64,000 bases of DNA, from positions 10,249,501 through 10,313,500 of the forward strand of contig CM034128.1 of the NCBI GenBank assembly GCA_019914995.1, written 5' to 3'. Numbering within the stretch: position 1 is the stretch's first letter; every line of letters begins with the position of its first letter. The translations under genes and the position numbers were made by a program. Under the pieces are notes generated by a model. The model was given only the letters and a program-made list of their open reading frames with translations. It was not told where the DNA came from and made no database searches. The stretch is from Acanthochlamys bracteata. Its lineage: Eukaryota; Streptophyta; Magnoliopsida; Pandanales; Velloziaceae. Below are positions 50,566 through 63,367 of the stretch, one piece after another.

Positions 50566-50850
50566 ATGAGTGCACTGATTAAAGACGTATACATCTCGGA
50601 AGAGTACGTGATGAGCAGGCGAAAAGAGAAACAGCAGATGAGGGCATCGTCTTCCTCCGGAAGTCTTGGCAGACAGATCAAAGACTCATCAAACAATAAG
50701 GAAGTAGAGAGATTATCAGTAATGCAGAAGAAGAAATGGTCAGAATGGATGTTGGTTAGCTCTGAGAAAGAAGATCGAAAGGGTAGTAACAGTAGTAGTA
50801 GTAGTGTTTCTGTGAATCAAGATGTGTTCTTTAGTTGTTTCTCTCCGTAA
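50566..50850 (+). CDS. Possible small Ser-rich protein (94 aa)
   Basis: An uninterrupted frame from ATG at 50566 encodes 94 residues: MSALIKDVYISEEYVMSRRK, a charged Lys/Glu region, a Ser-rich patch, the hydrophobic stretch KKWSEWMLVSS, a run of serines and the tail NQDVFFSCFSP. It has no signal peptide or membrane helix. I do not recognise it with certainty; the composition is coding-like and the ends look like those of small plant-specific proteins. No promoter element was identified, so it may be an intact small gene or chance. Confidence 0.5.
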   Translation: MSALIKDVYISEEYVMSRRKEKQQMRASSSSGSLGRQIKDSSNNKEVERLSVMQKKKWSEWMLVSSEKEDRKGSNSSSSSVSVNQDVFFSCFSP

Positions 50851-52202
50851 TCTAAAAGAATGATTGAGATTTAAAAAAGGGAAGCCTTCCCAAAAATTCT
50901 CAAGTACCAAAGGGAAGAGCCCCAGGATGAAGAAGAAAACTGGAGTAGGTTTCAACTAGCAATTGACCCACCTCGGTTAGAACCTCATAGCTACCCAAGT
51001 TCTGCACTAAGCGCAAAGTTAAACAGAATAATGTTTGTCCTGTTTCTTTATTTTATACTGTTATCGGTTTGTTATGTTGTTCCAACAAAGTTAATACGGC
51101 GCTAATATCCCTGGCCATTCTATGACTACTTGTTTCCTGCTAATATTCCTGGCATTTCTGTTCAGGAATTCCATTGTAGAAACTACAGAATATTTACGAA
51201 GTTTTCCTAAAGTGGAACCAGACGAGGTGAGGACTTCAAAAACGTTTAGAACGATCTTGACCCAGTAAGAAGTTTGGGCTTCATTTGATCCATTCTTTAA
51301 ACGGTACCAGGCCCAATCTTTAACACTGTTAGCCCTACCCAAAGTATTGATTATTGGCTACAGTAGAACCATTCCTATCTTTGTATTGGAAGTTTAGAAG
51401 TGTTTATAAAATGAAATTTTTTTTAAATAAAAAAAATTTTTATTTTTTTGAAAATTAATCTCTATTTTTTATTTTTAAAAAATAATAAAAATATATTAAA
51501 AAAATTTATTACGTAAAATTTTGTACATTTTTTATAATTTTAAATAAATTCCTAATATTTATAAAATATATATTAAAAATGTAAAATAGAAAATTTGATA
51601 AACAATCCCAAATGGGAAAATCCGTTAAAAATCGTATTTTAATTAAGGATGCTTCGTAAAACTAAAATTCAATAATGTCCAATAGCCTTGAATTTAAAAT
51701 AATTATTGAATACGTAAAATAGATTTTTTATTAGAATAGAATTCGAAATAAAAATGAAAATAAAGTTGATAATAATAATTGAAATATATAAAATTATTTA
51801 AATCAAAATTTAGACAAAAAAGAAAAATTTACTGACACTAAAACACGCCATAAATGGGTGGTGATCACAGAGCTAAGTATTCTTTCGCCTTATCTCTTCC
51901 AAGAGATCTAGGCCGTAAGAAACCTAAAAAATTTTATATAAAAAAGAAATTTATTCATTAGAATTTCAAATTGGTAATGCATGTATGGGAATGATGTTGA
52001 TATGATGTTAACTTGCTTTCTTGCTCTCTTGCAGCAATAGATAAAGACTCTTTAATTACTAGCTTTTTATGCATACAATGCTTATCCAGAACAAGCTTAT
52101 CGAGAATCAACCCTTTAATTTTCAATTCCTTGCAGAAAGTTACATAACTTGTAAAAATTAATCCAAAAGTTAAACATCTGGATTCAGCTTGTCTAGAAAG
52201 TA
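50851..52202. other. Intergenic, AT-rich
   Basis: Includes an A/T-rich repeat-like block at about 51380-51620. Minus-strand frames at 51091-51342 and 51958-52212 have no recognisable domain. Confidence 0.45.
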
Positions 52203-53054
52203 GGAGTGACAATATGAGTTGGTTGATCGGTTTCGGGTCGACTCATTTAATAATCAGATCAAATTTCTTAAATCTTAATCTAACTCATGAATTTATACGG
52301 ATCAAAATTGTCAACCATAACCCAACCTACTAATAACTGGATCAAATTTGAGTCGACCTATTTAATAATTAAAATTATTAATTATTAATTTTATATTTTA
52401 AGCTTCAGTAAAATTATAAGATCAGTTCAAATGAAAGTGAAGGATATTTTTACTGACGAGATATAATTATATCCGATAAAATATACATTTCTTAATGTCT
52501 TCATCGGTCCTTACAATATAAAAAAATATATTATTTTTATTTTTTAAAAATATATGATAACAGCTGAAATTTATGATTATAAATACATATTAATAATTTC
52601 GATAAAAATTTTGATAAATATATCTATCTAACAAAATTTTCATAAAAATCTTTATACGAAATCTAAATTTGTCATTAAATACCTATATAGTAATACTTTC
52701 GATAATATTATAATTTTTATCTTACACTATTCTACTAAGATATAAAAATAAAAAATTAATTATAAATACAATATAATTTAATAGTTTGTAAATAACTATT
52801 ATCGATTATTTTTATTACAAATATTTTATTATATGGTAAGAAAAATCAAGAATTATTTTTTTAAAAAATGACATTTCGGATTGGTAGGTCAATTTCGGGT
52901 TAATCCGGATCGACCCATTTAATAACCGGATCAAATTCGTTCAATCCTAACCCAACCTATATATTTATATGGGTCAAATTTTTTAATACTAATTCTGATT
53001 AAAAAGATCAATTTTGAATTGAATTTTTAGATCGGATCATATATTGCCATCTCT
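52203..53054. mobile_element. Candidate non-autonomous DNA element
   Basis: The left edge GGAGTGACAATATGA and the inverted right edge GAGATGGCAATATATGA are imperfect inverted repeats. Both subterminal regions carry repeated words of the type GGGT(C/T)GAC(C/T)CATTTAATAA, ACCGGATCAAAT and AACCCAACCTA. The centre is A/T-rich and non-coding. This is the look of a widespread plant dispersed repeat beginning with GGTGGCAATATGG-like sequence; the superfamily is not certain. Confidence 0.55.
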
Positions 53055-54108
53055 ATTTGAAACTGAATGCAACTTCTATAAAAGCTTAAGCTTTAGCTGA
53101 GCTGAGCAAAGGTGTAGATAGTAGAATGATTTCCCAACTCATCTGATTAACAGGTGAGATGTCATTCTCTATTGTTTTGTTATCGAAAGCCAACTAAACC
53201 TAATTAATCATTGATGAAAAGTTGAATCAAAACATTAGGCTTCTTCCAGCAAAGCAAGTTGCCGACACACTCGCGTAGGTAGGTACGTAGATGAACACAA
53301 CTACTGTACGTATTACATTAATATTTGTATTTCAGATATTAAGGACATAACCTGCAAATCACGGAGTTCTCTTTGGTTAGAAAGGGAAAAGTTAGGAAGT
53401 TTTTCTGTTTGAAAGTTGTTGATTTTGCCAACGAAGCATTTCTCTCTTCTTCATCATGCTCTCTTTTCTTTCCAAATTATTACTTTAATGATTCAGTTTG
53501 ATTAATCTGGTCCTTGTCCACGTGGAATTGCATTGGATCAAACGTGGTCGGCTACGTGGAGTACTCTGCCATCACGTGCATGCACCGACAAATTTAACCA
53601 CCCCTTTGTGTTTATCTATCTTTAGATTGCAAAAGAAAAAAAGAGCAAGCATGGATTTTAACTAAGTTTTTTTCAAAAATAAATTAGTCGGAAGTTTTTC
53701 TGTTTTATGTAGTATTCAAACCCAATTGAAGGATTGAATTACGGAATGAAACAAACCGATTAATTTTTCTTAAATAACTTTAAACACGTAAATACGTAGA
53801 GAAATTATATAGGTGAATTTTCGAAATCTTACAACCTGTCCTTCTCGTTCTGTCCATTTCCATCTCCCCCACACCCCCACCACCACCATTGATAAATCTT
53901 CTCTAAGTTAATCATTCATAGTTTCTACCTTAAACGTGCGTGTCTTCTTCTGCTGAATTTATCATTGAAAGCAACTGAATCATTCGCTTCACTACCACAA
54001 TCCAGAGGTCTCAAAGTCTTTATCAACTGAAACATTCTTTCAGATAAAAGGAAGTTGCAACAAACTTCTAATATTCATCAATTCACAGACGCTAAAGCTC
54101 AAGCAGCC
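53055..54108. other. Remorin upstream region
   Basis: Promoter and 5' leader of the remorin gene. CACGTGGA (G-box-like) lies near 53519 and TCACGTGC near 53573. No separate gene was seen. Confidence 0.5.
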
Positions 54109-54425
54109 ATGGCGGAAGTACCACCAGCTCAACCTCCACCAGCAGCAGTTCAACAGCCACTTGTTGAAACCACTCCGGCGCCGACGCATACGACAGCCCC
54201 ACCACCGGCGGAGGAGGCAGCTCCAGCACCGCCTTTACGGAAAGAGGCTCCGGCAGAAATGGTTCCACCGCCGCAGACAGCAACTGAGACATCGGTGAAG
54301 AGAGAGATGCCAGGTGAAACCGTTGCTGAAGATAAAGGAATGGTTCGTATGGCTCATGAAGAGAAGAAGCACGATGATTCCAAAGCTCTTGCCATAAATG
54401 GTAAGCTAAGCTAAGCGAAGCTAAC

Positions 54426-54458
<33 letters not shown>

Positions 54459-56241
54459 TTTTTCCTTTTAGTTAAATCTAGCTGTGTTTTTGCTATCTGT
54501 TTTTCTTAAAAAAAATTACTGTCGTTGTCTAAATTAGTTCGTATATATTATTTGCTTGCCTTATGTTCTTCTATATGGGAACCTTCATATTTATATTTTA
54601 ATTTAATTATAATCAAGGTTTGTTCACGTAAATTAAAGATTTTCACTAAATTGGCCTTTTTATTGGAAGGGCAAAGGCATCAACTAATCAGTGATCACAA
54701 ACCATGTTTTGATATATGGAATCCTTTTATTCAGGAAATCTATGTTTGGTGTTTTCAGTGAAAGGCTCAGGACCAACTATTTGTCAAAAGACTTAGAAAT
54801 TGATCTCACCTCTTATTTTTATGCGGTGGTAATATTAAGGCAATTGCATAACTTCAGTACAACAGTTTTCTGATGATTTAAGATTTCATCATTCATAAAA
54901 GCGGGTTGTTTGTAATTGGAATTTCTTGAGGGTACTATCATGACATACTAAATTTTTCGTTGTTACTTTATTGAATTTTGTGGTATGTTGGCTGTTTGCT
55001 TGCTGACTTAGTTTTCTTTCTCCTTTTTGTTTTTTTGGCTCTCTTTACATTGCAATCGCAGATATTCCACCAACTAGTGGCAAGGACAGAGGTAAGTGGA
55101 ATAACTTGTTGAATGCTGATACTACTAGAATTTTTTTGACTAGGAGGAAATATTGAGAAGTCTGTCTTCATTTGCAGATGCTGTTCTTGCGCGAGTTGAA
55201 ACTGATAAGAAAATGTCACTGATCAAAGCTTGGGAGGAAAATGAGAAATCTAAAGCAGAGCACAAGTAAGCTTCCACTTATTCAGAGCTATTATTTAGAC
55301 CTGATTAGATTCATTCATCCAAAAAAAATGCTCAAACCCTGAATTGTAGATTATCTGCTAGGCGCAAATGATATCAATAGGCTCCGTGTGATGATAATCA
55401 CACGGCTCAGTTAATCACTAGTTCAGTAAGTCGAATGTGAACAATGAGTAGAGCCTTATATTAGGTGATATATGCTTTATGTTAGAATATTTGGAAAGCT
55501 TTTATGATGAGACTAACATTTTCTAACAGGGCTCAAAAGAAGATTTCATCGATTCAGGCATGGGAAAACACAAAGAAAGCAGCTACTGAAGCTGAACTGA
55601 GGAAAATGGAGGTATTATCGAGTTCAATTGCGCGCTCCTGCAATTTAGCATTCCAACCTTTCAATTGTGAACCAATTAAGTGGCTTCAATGAGGCAGACA
55701 AGTACTTGTTAGTGAAATTAGCTAGGTAGCTTTCATGGCAGTTCACACTATGTTTTGAAATAATTGGCAGAGAAAAGAAGGTTGAGCCTAAAATCTTTTG
55801 GGGTTATAGGTCGCTAAGTGAATTTTGGAGGTGAACTTTGTAATGACGGTTCTGTCACCTTTGGATATCTGTTGGTTGTGTGTCAAGTTGGGAGTGAGTG
55901 AGCAGGAGTTAACTTTTTTGCTATGTCTTGCTACACAAAATTGCCGTTTCTGTCTTGTGATGAAGATTATAGACTTAGTGCAGTTATCCAGTGTTTGTTT
56001 GTTGTGTGCTGAAATTCACTAACTCATGAGTAACGTGCAGGAAAATTTGGATAGGAAGAAGGCAGAATATGCAGAGAAAATGCAAAACAAGGTAGCCATG
56101 ATCCACAAACAAGCAGAGGAGAAGAGAGCAAATGTACAGGCCCTTCGTGGGCAAGAAATGCTGAAGGCGGAGGAGGAAGCAGCGAAGTGCCGTGCCAGAG
56201 GTCAAGCTCCAAAGAAGGGTTGCATGTGCTTCGGAGGTTAG
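54109..56241 (+). CDS. REM: Remorin, group 1
   Basis: Five exons, 54109-54400, 55062-55091, 55178-55265, 55530-55611 and 56041-56241, give 230 residues. The N-terminal 90 residues are Pro/Ala/Glu rich and likely disordered. From about residue 108 the canonical remorin C-terminal domain begins (LARVETDKKMSLIKAWEENE, then KKISSIQAWENTKKAATEAE), a coiled coil running to about residue 220, and the protein ends PKKGCMCFGG. The C-terminal cysteines are the expected S-acylation and membrane-anchor site. Remorins decorate plasma-membrane nanodomains and plasmodesmata and affect receptor signalling and virus movement. Exon 2 is only 30 bases. The start is the ATG at AGCCATGGCG, a good plant context. 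An (A)30 run lies 26 bases inside intron 1. Confidence 0.97.
54427..54456. repeat. (A)30 homopolymer
   Basis: Thirty consecutive A at the start of remorin intron 1. Its length is prone to sequencing error. Confidence 0.95.
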
Positions 56242-58057
56242 CTTGCCGGAGAGTTGTGTTCAGTGTGCTGCTTGTTGTAGCTTCTTCGTTGTAATATTTC
56301 TTTTTGAAGATTCGTACTCCATCCATGATGTAAAGTTAGATTGTTAGCTTCAGTGCAAGCGGTCTGCAGAAAAACACTGGTCTGTACGATGTAAATACTC
56401 GATAGATGCTATTTCGATAAACCTCTTTTTATCCAATAATTAAGTCTGTCTTCTTCCATTATTTTCAAGCTTTATGAAGCAGATGAGGCAGTTGAAGAAC
56501 TTGAGGGTGCTAATGTTGCCAAAAAGATTTTATGGAGAAGCTTGGGCTAAAGGATGAAAATGGCCGTGATTCTGACAGGAGCTTATCAGTTGAGCCATTC
56601 GATGGTTGGACAATTAGATTTACTCCAATTTTAAAAAAGATGAACTTATCCTTCGCATTACGATCGACTGTGCTCAGCAACCAGCAAGAGATGAGAGCAA
56701 CTTATCCTTACTATACAGTTGTAACAAACAAAGGTATTTACGAACTGATTACAGACCCTTCCGCAAGTAAAATAGCTCTTACGTTTTCTCGATTTGTTTT
56801 AACTGGACAACTGAACAGATTTGCATCTAATTACAAAACCAAAATCTTACATGTTAACAACAGTGTGCAACTACACAAGTTATAATGCAAAGATGCCAAG
56901 GTAAAAATTGTACTTTCATCACATTCCCTGGATCCTAGCTAATGGTAACTACAGAATGCAAACCAAGGCAGAGGGCAGAATTTTGCTCAACTGATGAAAA
57001 TTGAAACATCAGTGTCAATAGCAAGATGAAAAGCTTGAACAGCAGTCGACCACATTGCAAAAAGAAGATTGTTTATATAGAGTAATCACATGTGGGTTAA
57101 GAATTTAAATGAACACAGAATGCAACCGTCTTTTCCTACTGGCTAAAAAGGCACTTAAAAGCGCATGTTAACTGCTTATCTGATAGGCTCCTATCAGAAT
57201 ATTTTACAGGAAGCCATCCAGCCTCTAGACTAGCAGAGAAACCTAAATAGAACCCTTAAATCCTTCATGTTAAATCCTTCAGATGACTCATGTTTCAAGC
57301 TCCCTAGCAGAGAACCCTTCAATAGAATATTCTGGCTGCCAAGCCTCTGGACTAGCAGAGCTCACCCCTTCATAACAGTACTTGTTAGAACTAAAAGCAC
57401 AAGTACAATTACCAGAACCAAATTACACAAGATGAAGATCATAATCGGAATTAGTCATATAGGTCCCTAGAACAGGTCCTCAGAACAGGTCCCCAGAATA
57501 GGCTCAGCTAACTGGAATTAGCCATATAGGTCCCCAGAATCGTTGAAGCTTTACATTTCCTGGCATGTCAAACTAACCACTGAACTCAATTCTGCAGGAT
57601 CCCCTGAATAATAAGAGATCAGTAAACAAAATAAGCAACATCAAAAACAGCAACTTGCAAAAAGAATACAATTATTAGTAATACATGAGCATTAAAATTG
57701 TAGAAGAGCTAGTTGCTACTTAAAGCGAGGGGTTTTAATCTTCCATACCAACAAAGGTCATTACTAACCTAGGACTACAGAACAACATTTCCGGATTCTC
57801 TAATTTTAACAAAATCTAAACCAGCAGATGCATGGCATTCACTTGGAAAATTATGAGAGTTCAAATCTAAATATTCTTGGAAACTTGTGAGAGGTCAAAG
57901 CTAATAAGAAATGGATATATAACATACTGCAGCTCATATTTATATGAAAAATGACAACACCAATCACATCCTGATTATCTGTAAAAAACAAAAGCCTTTT
58001 CTTACCTAGTAAGCTAATATTTACATGGTTAGGATCTTCAAGACTTGTCCATTTCGA
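56242..58057. other. Convergent region, remorin and helicase
   Basis: Remorin 3' untranslated sequence, then an unassigned stretch, then the 3' untranslated region of the helicase. A frame at about 56532-56885 (+) is open for 117 codons but has no domain I recognise. Short direct repeats lie at 57195-57541. Confidence 0.45.
57195..57541. repeat. Short direct repeats
   Basis: Two related blocks containing AGAATATT followed later by GCCTCT(A/G)GACTAGCAGAG (57195-57258 and 57321-57366), and a second pair GGAATTAG(T/C)CATATAGGTCC at 57447 and 57514, with tandem CAGAACAGGTCC-like words between them. They look like local duplication by slippage or unequal exchange. Confidence 0.65.
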
Positions 58058-61000
58058 TCACCTACAGTAAATGGCCTGGTCTATCTGAGGCGGAATTTGT
58101 TTTATCTCAGTACCAAGTTCTTGCTCAATCCTATACCTGAAAGGACATTCGAAGCCTTAAATAGAATGTCACGATACAATTTTGAAACACAGAAGAAAAG
58201 GAATGGATCTTACAAGTTGAAACGGTCTTCATATGTGATCAAATTCACAGCTAAACCAAGGTGACCAAATCTACCCGAACGGCCAACCTGAAAGCATACA
58301 GAAGCAGCCTTCAGAGTGAGCATCCAAAGACATTGGGTTATCAAGCTCATGTATAGGCACTGTAAGCATCAGGTATAGGATACAAAATAGGAACTTGTAA
58401 AAGACAGAATAATTTCCCTTGCCGAGAAACATCAACAAAAAAACCAAGCAATACAGGTTAACTACCTACAGAACTGGTCATGCACTTTCCAAGAGAATTA
58501 TAATATTCATGAATTCTGTACTAGTATCTCACTAACAGCAATAGGAACAATTTTTAAATGCCTAAAATAAAGGTGTAGTATCAGTTAGATTTCATGACCA
58601 TTTCTGGAGAACATACCCTATGCAAATAAGTCTCAGAGTTCTTGGGGAAGTCAAAGTTGATGACAACATTTACTGCCTGAATGTCAATACCTCTTGTAAA
58701 GAGATCTGCAAGAACATGATAATGCTATTAACATGCAACTACACAATTTGATAAGCAGAAGCAATAGGTAACACAACAATATTTGAAACAGACACATCAT
58801 TCAACTGGTGAGTAGCAACTCATAGTTATTGAAAGTAATAGACTCAACTCCTTATTTTAACAAAATTATGACAAACAGATATATTTCCCAAATCTAGGAC
58901 AAAACATGAGAAGAAAACGGAAGCTCTACCTAAGTTGGGAAATCATCAATATTTATTAGGCCATTTCATTATAAACACTATAATGGGCAAGCAAACTGTA
59001 TAAACAAGTCTAGTAGAACATGAGAATCATGAGACCTAACGATCAGCTAGATGCAACAAGCCTGTAACAAGTACCAAGGTAGTACTTTTGCTTCTAGAAA
59101 AGAGCTAGTACTGTTGATAATTACAAAAAAGGTCCTATTGGTTTTCATAAACTAATAGCATTACATTCCTGAGCAGGCAATATACAGCATCACAGATCAC
59201 TTCCTATTCGTTGTGTTGATGTTGAGTGTAATATCCCAGAAAGTATGGAAGCGTTTAAAAACAAAAACAAAGTCGGACACTGTTCATCAAGCTTGGTCCA
59301 AAAACAAGAGCAGGTACTTAAAGTTCAAAATGACAGACAGCAAACTAGTGATAGTGCATTTATTTCACCTGTACAAACAAGGTTCCTGCAGGCACCATTT
59401 CGGAAGTCATGGAAAACTCGGTTCCTATGTTCTTGCAACATCTTGGCATGAATGTAGAAGCACGAATAACCAAGCTCGGTGATTTTTTTTGCCAGCAGTT
59501 CCACTCTATTTACAGAGTTACAGAAGATAATGGACTGATTAATTTGGAGCTGGCAAAAAGAGAATGACGGAAACATTAAGGAGCTATCATCATAAAGCAC
59601 TAAAAGAATATAAATTACAGCAGCAAAGGAGCAAACCTTTGAAAAAAGAGTATTGAGGCAATGGAGCTTCTGTCTTTCCTCCACAAATGCATAATACTGT
59701 GTGATACCTTTGAGAGTAAGCTCATCCATGAGATTAATTGTATAAGGTTTAGGTAGATATTTGTCCTTAAACTCCTTTACAGTGACTGGAAATGTAGCTG
59801 AAAACATTAAGATCTGTCGATTTGCTGGAAGGAAACTAATCAGCTCTTCAACTGATGGTTGAAACTCCTGTGAGAGAAGCTTATCTGCCTGAAAGAACAA
59901 AATCAGCATGTAACATCAAAGCAGGAAGTGCTGCAGCTATTTAACCTACAATATTCTGCTTGTTCCATCACAACTCTCACTTAATGGCATGGCCGATAGA
60001 AAAGATAGATGCATAACTATACACCAACTTAAATGCAACAGAGAGCCCAACAAGCAAAACATGCTTAGGGGTGATAGAAAATGCAGCATTCAAACAGTAA
60101 ACAATAAAAAATAAATAGTAAGACAATGAGTAAGTTACAGAAGTCTCTTTCCAATCACATACAACAAAAGTGGCAGTATTTCTACAATATTTATTGTTGT
60201 ACGCAACATTTTTAATCTTCACGTGTTACTCTTGTGTCCACATGTTTCTCTATCAACTTTTGAAAAGAAATATGCACTCAGAATACAAGGCAATTTGACA
60301 TAAAGCAATGCCCTCCCCTCCTGTCCATAAAGTTTGCTTGAAAGTTCCATATGAATCTGACTTCTAAGCTCGAAAATGTTCACAGCATAGCCGAATTTTC
60401 CAACACAAATGATAATCAGGGGACAAAACAAGAAAAAAACTTCAGATTCATGGAAACACATACTTAACCAAGCATGTGAGATATTACCGCTCATAGAAAT
60501 TGGCTAGGAACCTGAAGGGGAGATTTACGAGTGCACATACAGTTAAGTAGCTGAGCTCAAGTTTAAGCTGAGGTAGGGATTAAACGTACCTCATCCATTA
60601 TAAGCATTGAACAGTCTTTCAGTAAGCAAACACCCTTCTTTGTCAGATCAAGTATGCGGCCTGGTGTGCCAACAAGCAAATGTACAGGTTGATACAAACG
60701 CATGATGTCATCCTTCAAGCTTGTTCCTCCAGTGGAAACCATAACTTCAATCTTTAAATGTTTACCGAGTTCTTTGCATACTTGAGATGTTTGAAGGGCC
60801 AACTCTCGGGTCGGAACCAAAATAACAACTAAACACAAGTAAGTTTAATCAGACTATAAGACAAATGAAAAATGTAAAAGAGGAAACAAGTACAGCAAAA
60901 AGAACAAGGGTAAATCAAAATAAAATCCCCTACACTCTGAAACTACACTCTGAACTTAAAAAAAAACTACATCTCAATCCTTGAAAATCTAACAGTGGTA

Positions 61001-63367
61001 TCTCCTTCCCTTCATTTTCTTCATTACCCTTCTTAGACACAGTCAACTTCAAATACCTTTGAGCTAGTTTCCATATATATTAAGTGCAAACAACACAAAA
61101 AATGAAGAAAACAAGAAGACAAGTCTTTTGCACGTACAGTGAAGTTCAATAAGTGCAATCCACACACTTAATATGTCAGGATTATTTACTTCATAAATGG
61201 TCAAAAAGTTCGGGGATCATTCCCGTATAGACTCTAGTACAGCCAGAAGGAAACAAATTATCCTGTTGAGTTAGATCAAGAACATAGCTCATAGCATGCT
61301 ACCGTCTCATATTTATAACAGACATACACATGTTTAATTACCACAGAAAAACCTATTCCTTACATAATTTGGTTTACATTGAACAGAAACATCATGACTT
61401 CATTTTCATACTAACAAGTGATCAGGATTTTGAGTGGGCTGAGACCAATAGTTGAAACATACAAATAGTAAAACCTATACTCAGCCAAGGAGACAATAAA
61501 TTTCTATATTCAGTAAATAAGCCCAAACTTCATACTCAGAAAATAAAAAAAGATTATGACCTTGAATAACATTTTTCTCCTGATCAATTTTCTCAAGTGC
61601 CGGGATGCAAAATGCAGCAGTCTTTCCAGTTCCATTTTTTGCCCTTGCAAGAATGTCACTTCCAGTTAATGCGATAGGGATACTTTCTTCTTGAATGGGA
61701 GAAGGTCTTTCAAATCCCTTCTCGTATATACCCATCAGAAGTTCCCTCTTCAAAAAGTAGTCTTCAAACTCATTGCCTTTAGTAGCAGTAACATCCTGAA
61801 AATAGCAGCCATACACTTGTAAGTCAACTTCAAAGGTACACAAATATGTAAGAAAACAATGACCTTGACATTGATAAAAAAGAATGCAAACTCCTTGTCA
61901 ACATCTGAAACAAAGAACAGTTTCAAATCGCCTATCAAAATAAAGGCTTTACAAAGTAAAAGACCCAATATCAACCATTCCAGTAACAAAACTCTGGTTC
62001 ATGTTTGTAGATACACTTCAAAAAGAAACAAATGCACTTTACAGAAAGAATGTAGACTGCAGAAATCTTCAGCATCAATATCTAATATAACTTGCAGTTT
62101 CTCCATCAAGTACGCTGGAAATACAAGGTAATTGAAAGAACCTAAGAGACGTTACAAAACTCAGACACTGTTCCAATATCTCCTATGAACTGCATATTCT
62201 GATTCTAAAATTTGAGCTGAGAAACCTAATACCAATACACGATCATTTTTATTTGTGGGTAGAAACTAAACAAAGACAAGCTTAAATCATACAGTAAACA
62301 CAAACCTCAGTCTTGTAGCGAGTGTCCGGTGGTGGTATGTTAAGTTTTGCCTTCCAATCTTGAGAACTGAAACCATAAAAAAGTAATAAAGAATTGTATT
62401 CGTGTGATTGCAGCATCACATAAAACAGAAGATAATCCTAGTAAGCTTCTAATGTTCAATAAAAGCAGTTGAATGTATTTAGAGCCTGCATATGAAACTT
62501 TGCATTAAAAAAGGAACACAGTATGAAGTTTTTCCATATAAAGGTCCAATTGAGAATCCATCCTCCATAATAACCGAAGCGGTATTATCTCGCCATTTAA
62601 TATTAGGGTACACTTGTTCAAAACTCGACCACCATTCCACTTAACAGCTAAATTAAAAGCTGAAGAGGAATCTTTGGTTTCAACTTTGAGATTACTACTT
62701 CGTTAATCATGATGTTTTAAAACCAGATCAATTTACTCCAAAACTAAGTTTCAAGTTTCACACAGTAGTAACCTTCCGCCTAGTCCTCCACAATGCAGAA
62801 AAGGAAAAATCTAATAATCCCTCTACTCCTATACACACCTCTCTTAGCATAAAAATCTAAAACATCAGAGAACAGTAAATAAACCAAAATCTAAAGCAAT
62901 TTCACGCCTTAAAAAAACATCTGCCATAGAAGCTCAAATATCTAACCAAAATCTTTTACAAGAAGAGAAAAAGAAAAAAGAAGAAATCGAGCAAAAGAAA
63001 CACACACATGCACAAGCATAACTAATAATTATTTATGCCAGTTCTTCGCTTAACCTAACCTCGCATCGATGCTATTGGATTGACTCTGCTTCACCATAGC
63101 AGCAGTATCATTGCTCGTTTGGCTATTTCTCCTGGCCCACTGCTGCTGGTGTTCAAACTGCGGTTGATTCCGTTGCTGGTGTTCATACTGCCATTGATTT
63201 CGCTGCTGTTGATCATACTGCGGTTGATTCCGCTGCACGTACTGCTGCTGGTGCTGCATCCCCGGCGGCGGGCCACGAGCGTAGTAGTTCGAATTAGGGT
63301 TTTTCCAACCACCGCCGCCGCGTCCGTTGCCCATTCCCGGCGACGGAAACCTGCTTCGGTGATTCAT
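58058..63367 (-). CDS. RH8: DEAD-box RNA helicase, DDX6/Dhh1 type
   Basis: Nine exons on the minus strand: 63367-63060, 62366-62306, 61795-61561, 60828-60590, 59888-59637, 59549-59369, 58705-58617, 58287-58214, 58136-58058. They encode 505 residues. Residues 1-100 are Gly- and then Gln/Asn-rich, with three roughly 10-residue repeats of the type [10 protein letters not shown]. The helicase core has the Q motif ([17 protein letters not shown]), motif [25 protein letters not shown] (280-283, split between exons 4 and 5), SAT (311-313), IIFCNS, RGIDIQ and HRVGRSGR, ending in HIDQAIYCR. Sequence and length match Arabidopsis RH6/RH8/RH12. These proteins act with DCP5 and the decapping machinery in P-bodies and stress granules to repress translation and promote mRNA decay. 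The start is the first ATG, one codon after a TTG. Confidence 0.97.

Noticed and set aside
56467-56885. A 117-codon frame preceded by an open stretch reading like a charged helix
   Set aside because: I could not match it to a family; the upstream stretch stops in frame before it. It could be a decayed fragment but is not supportable as a gene.
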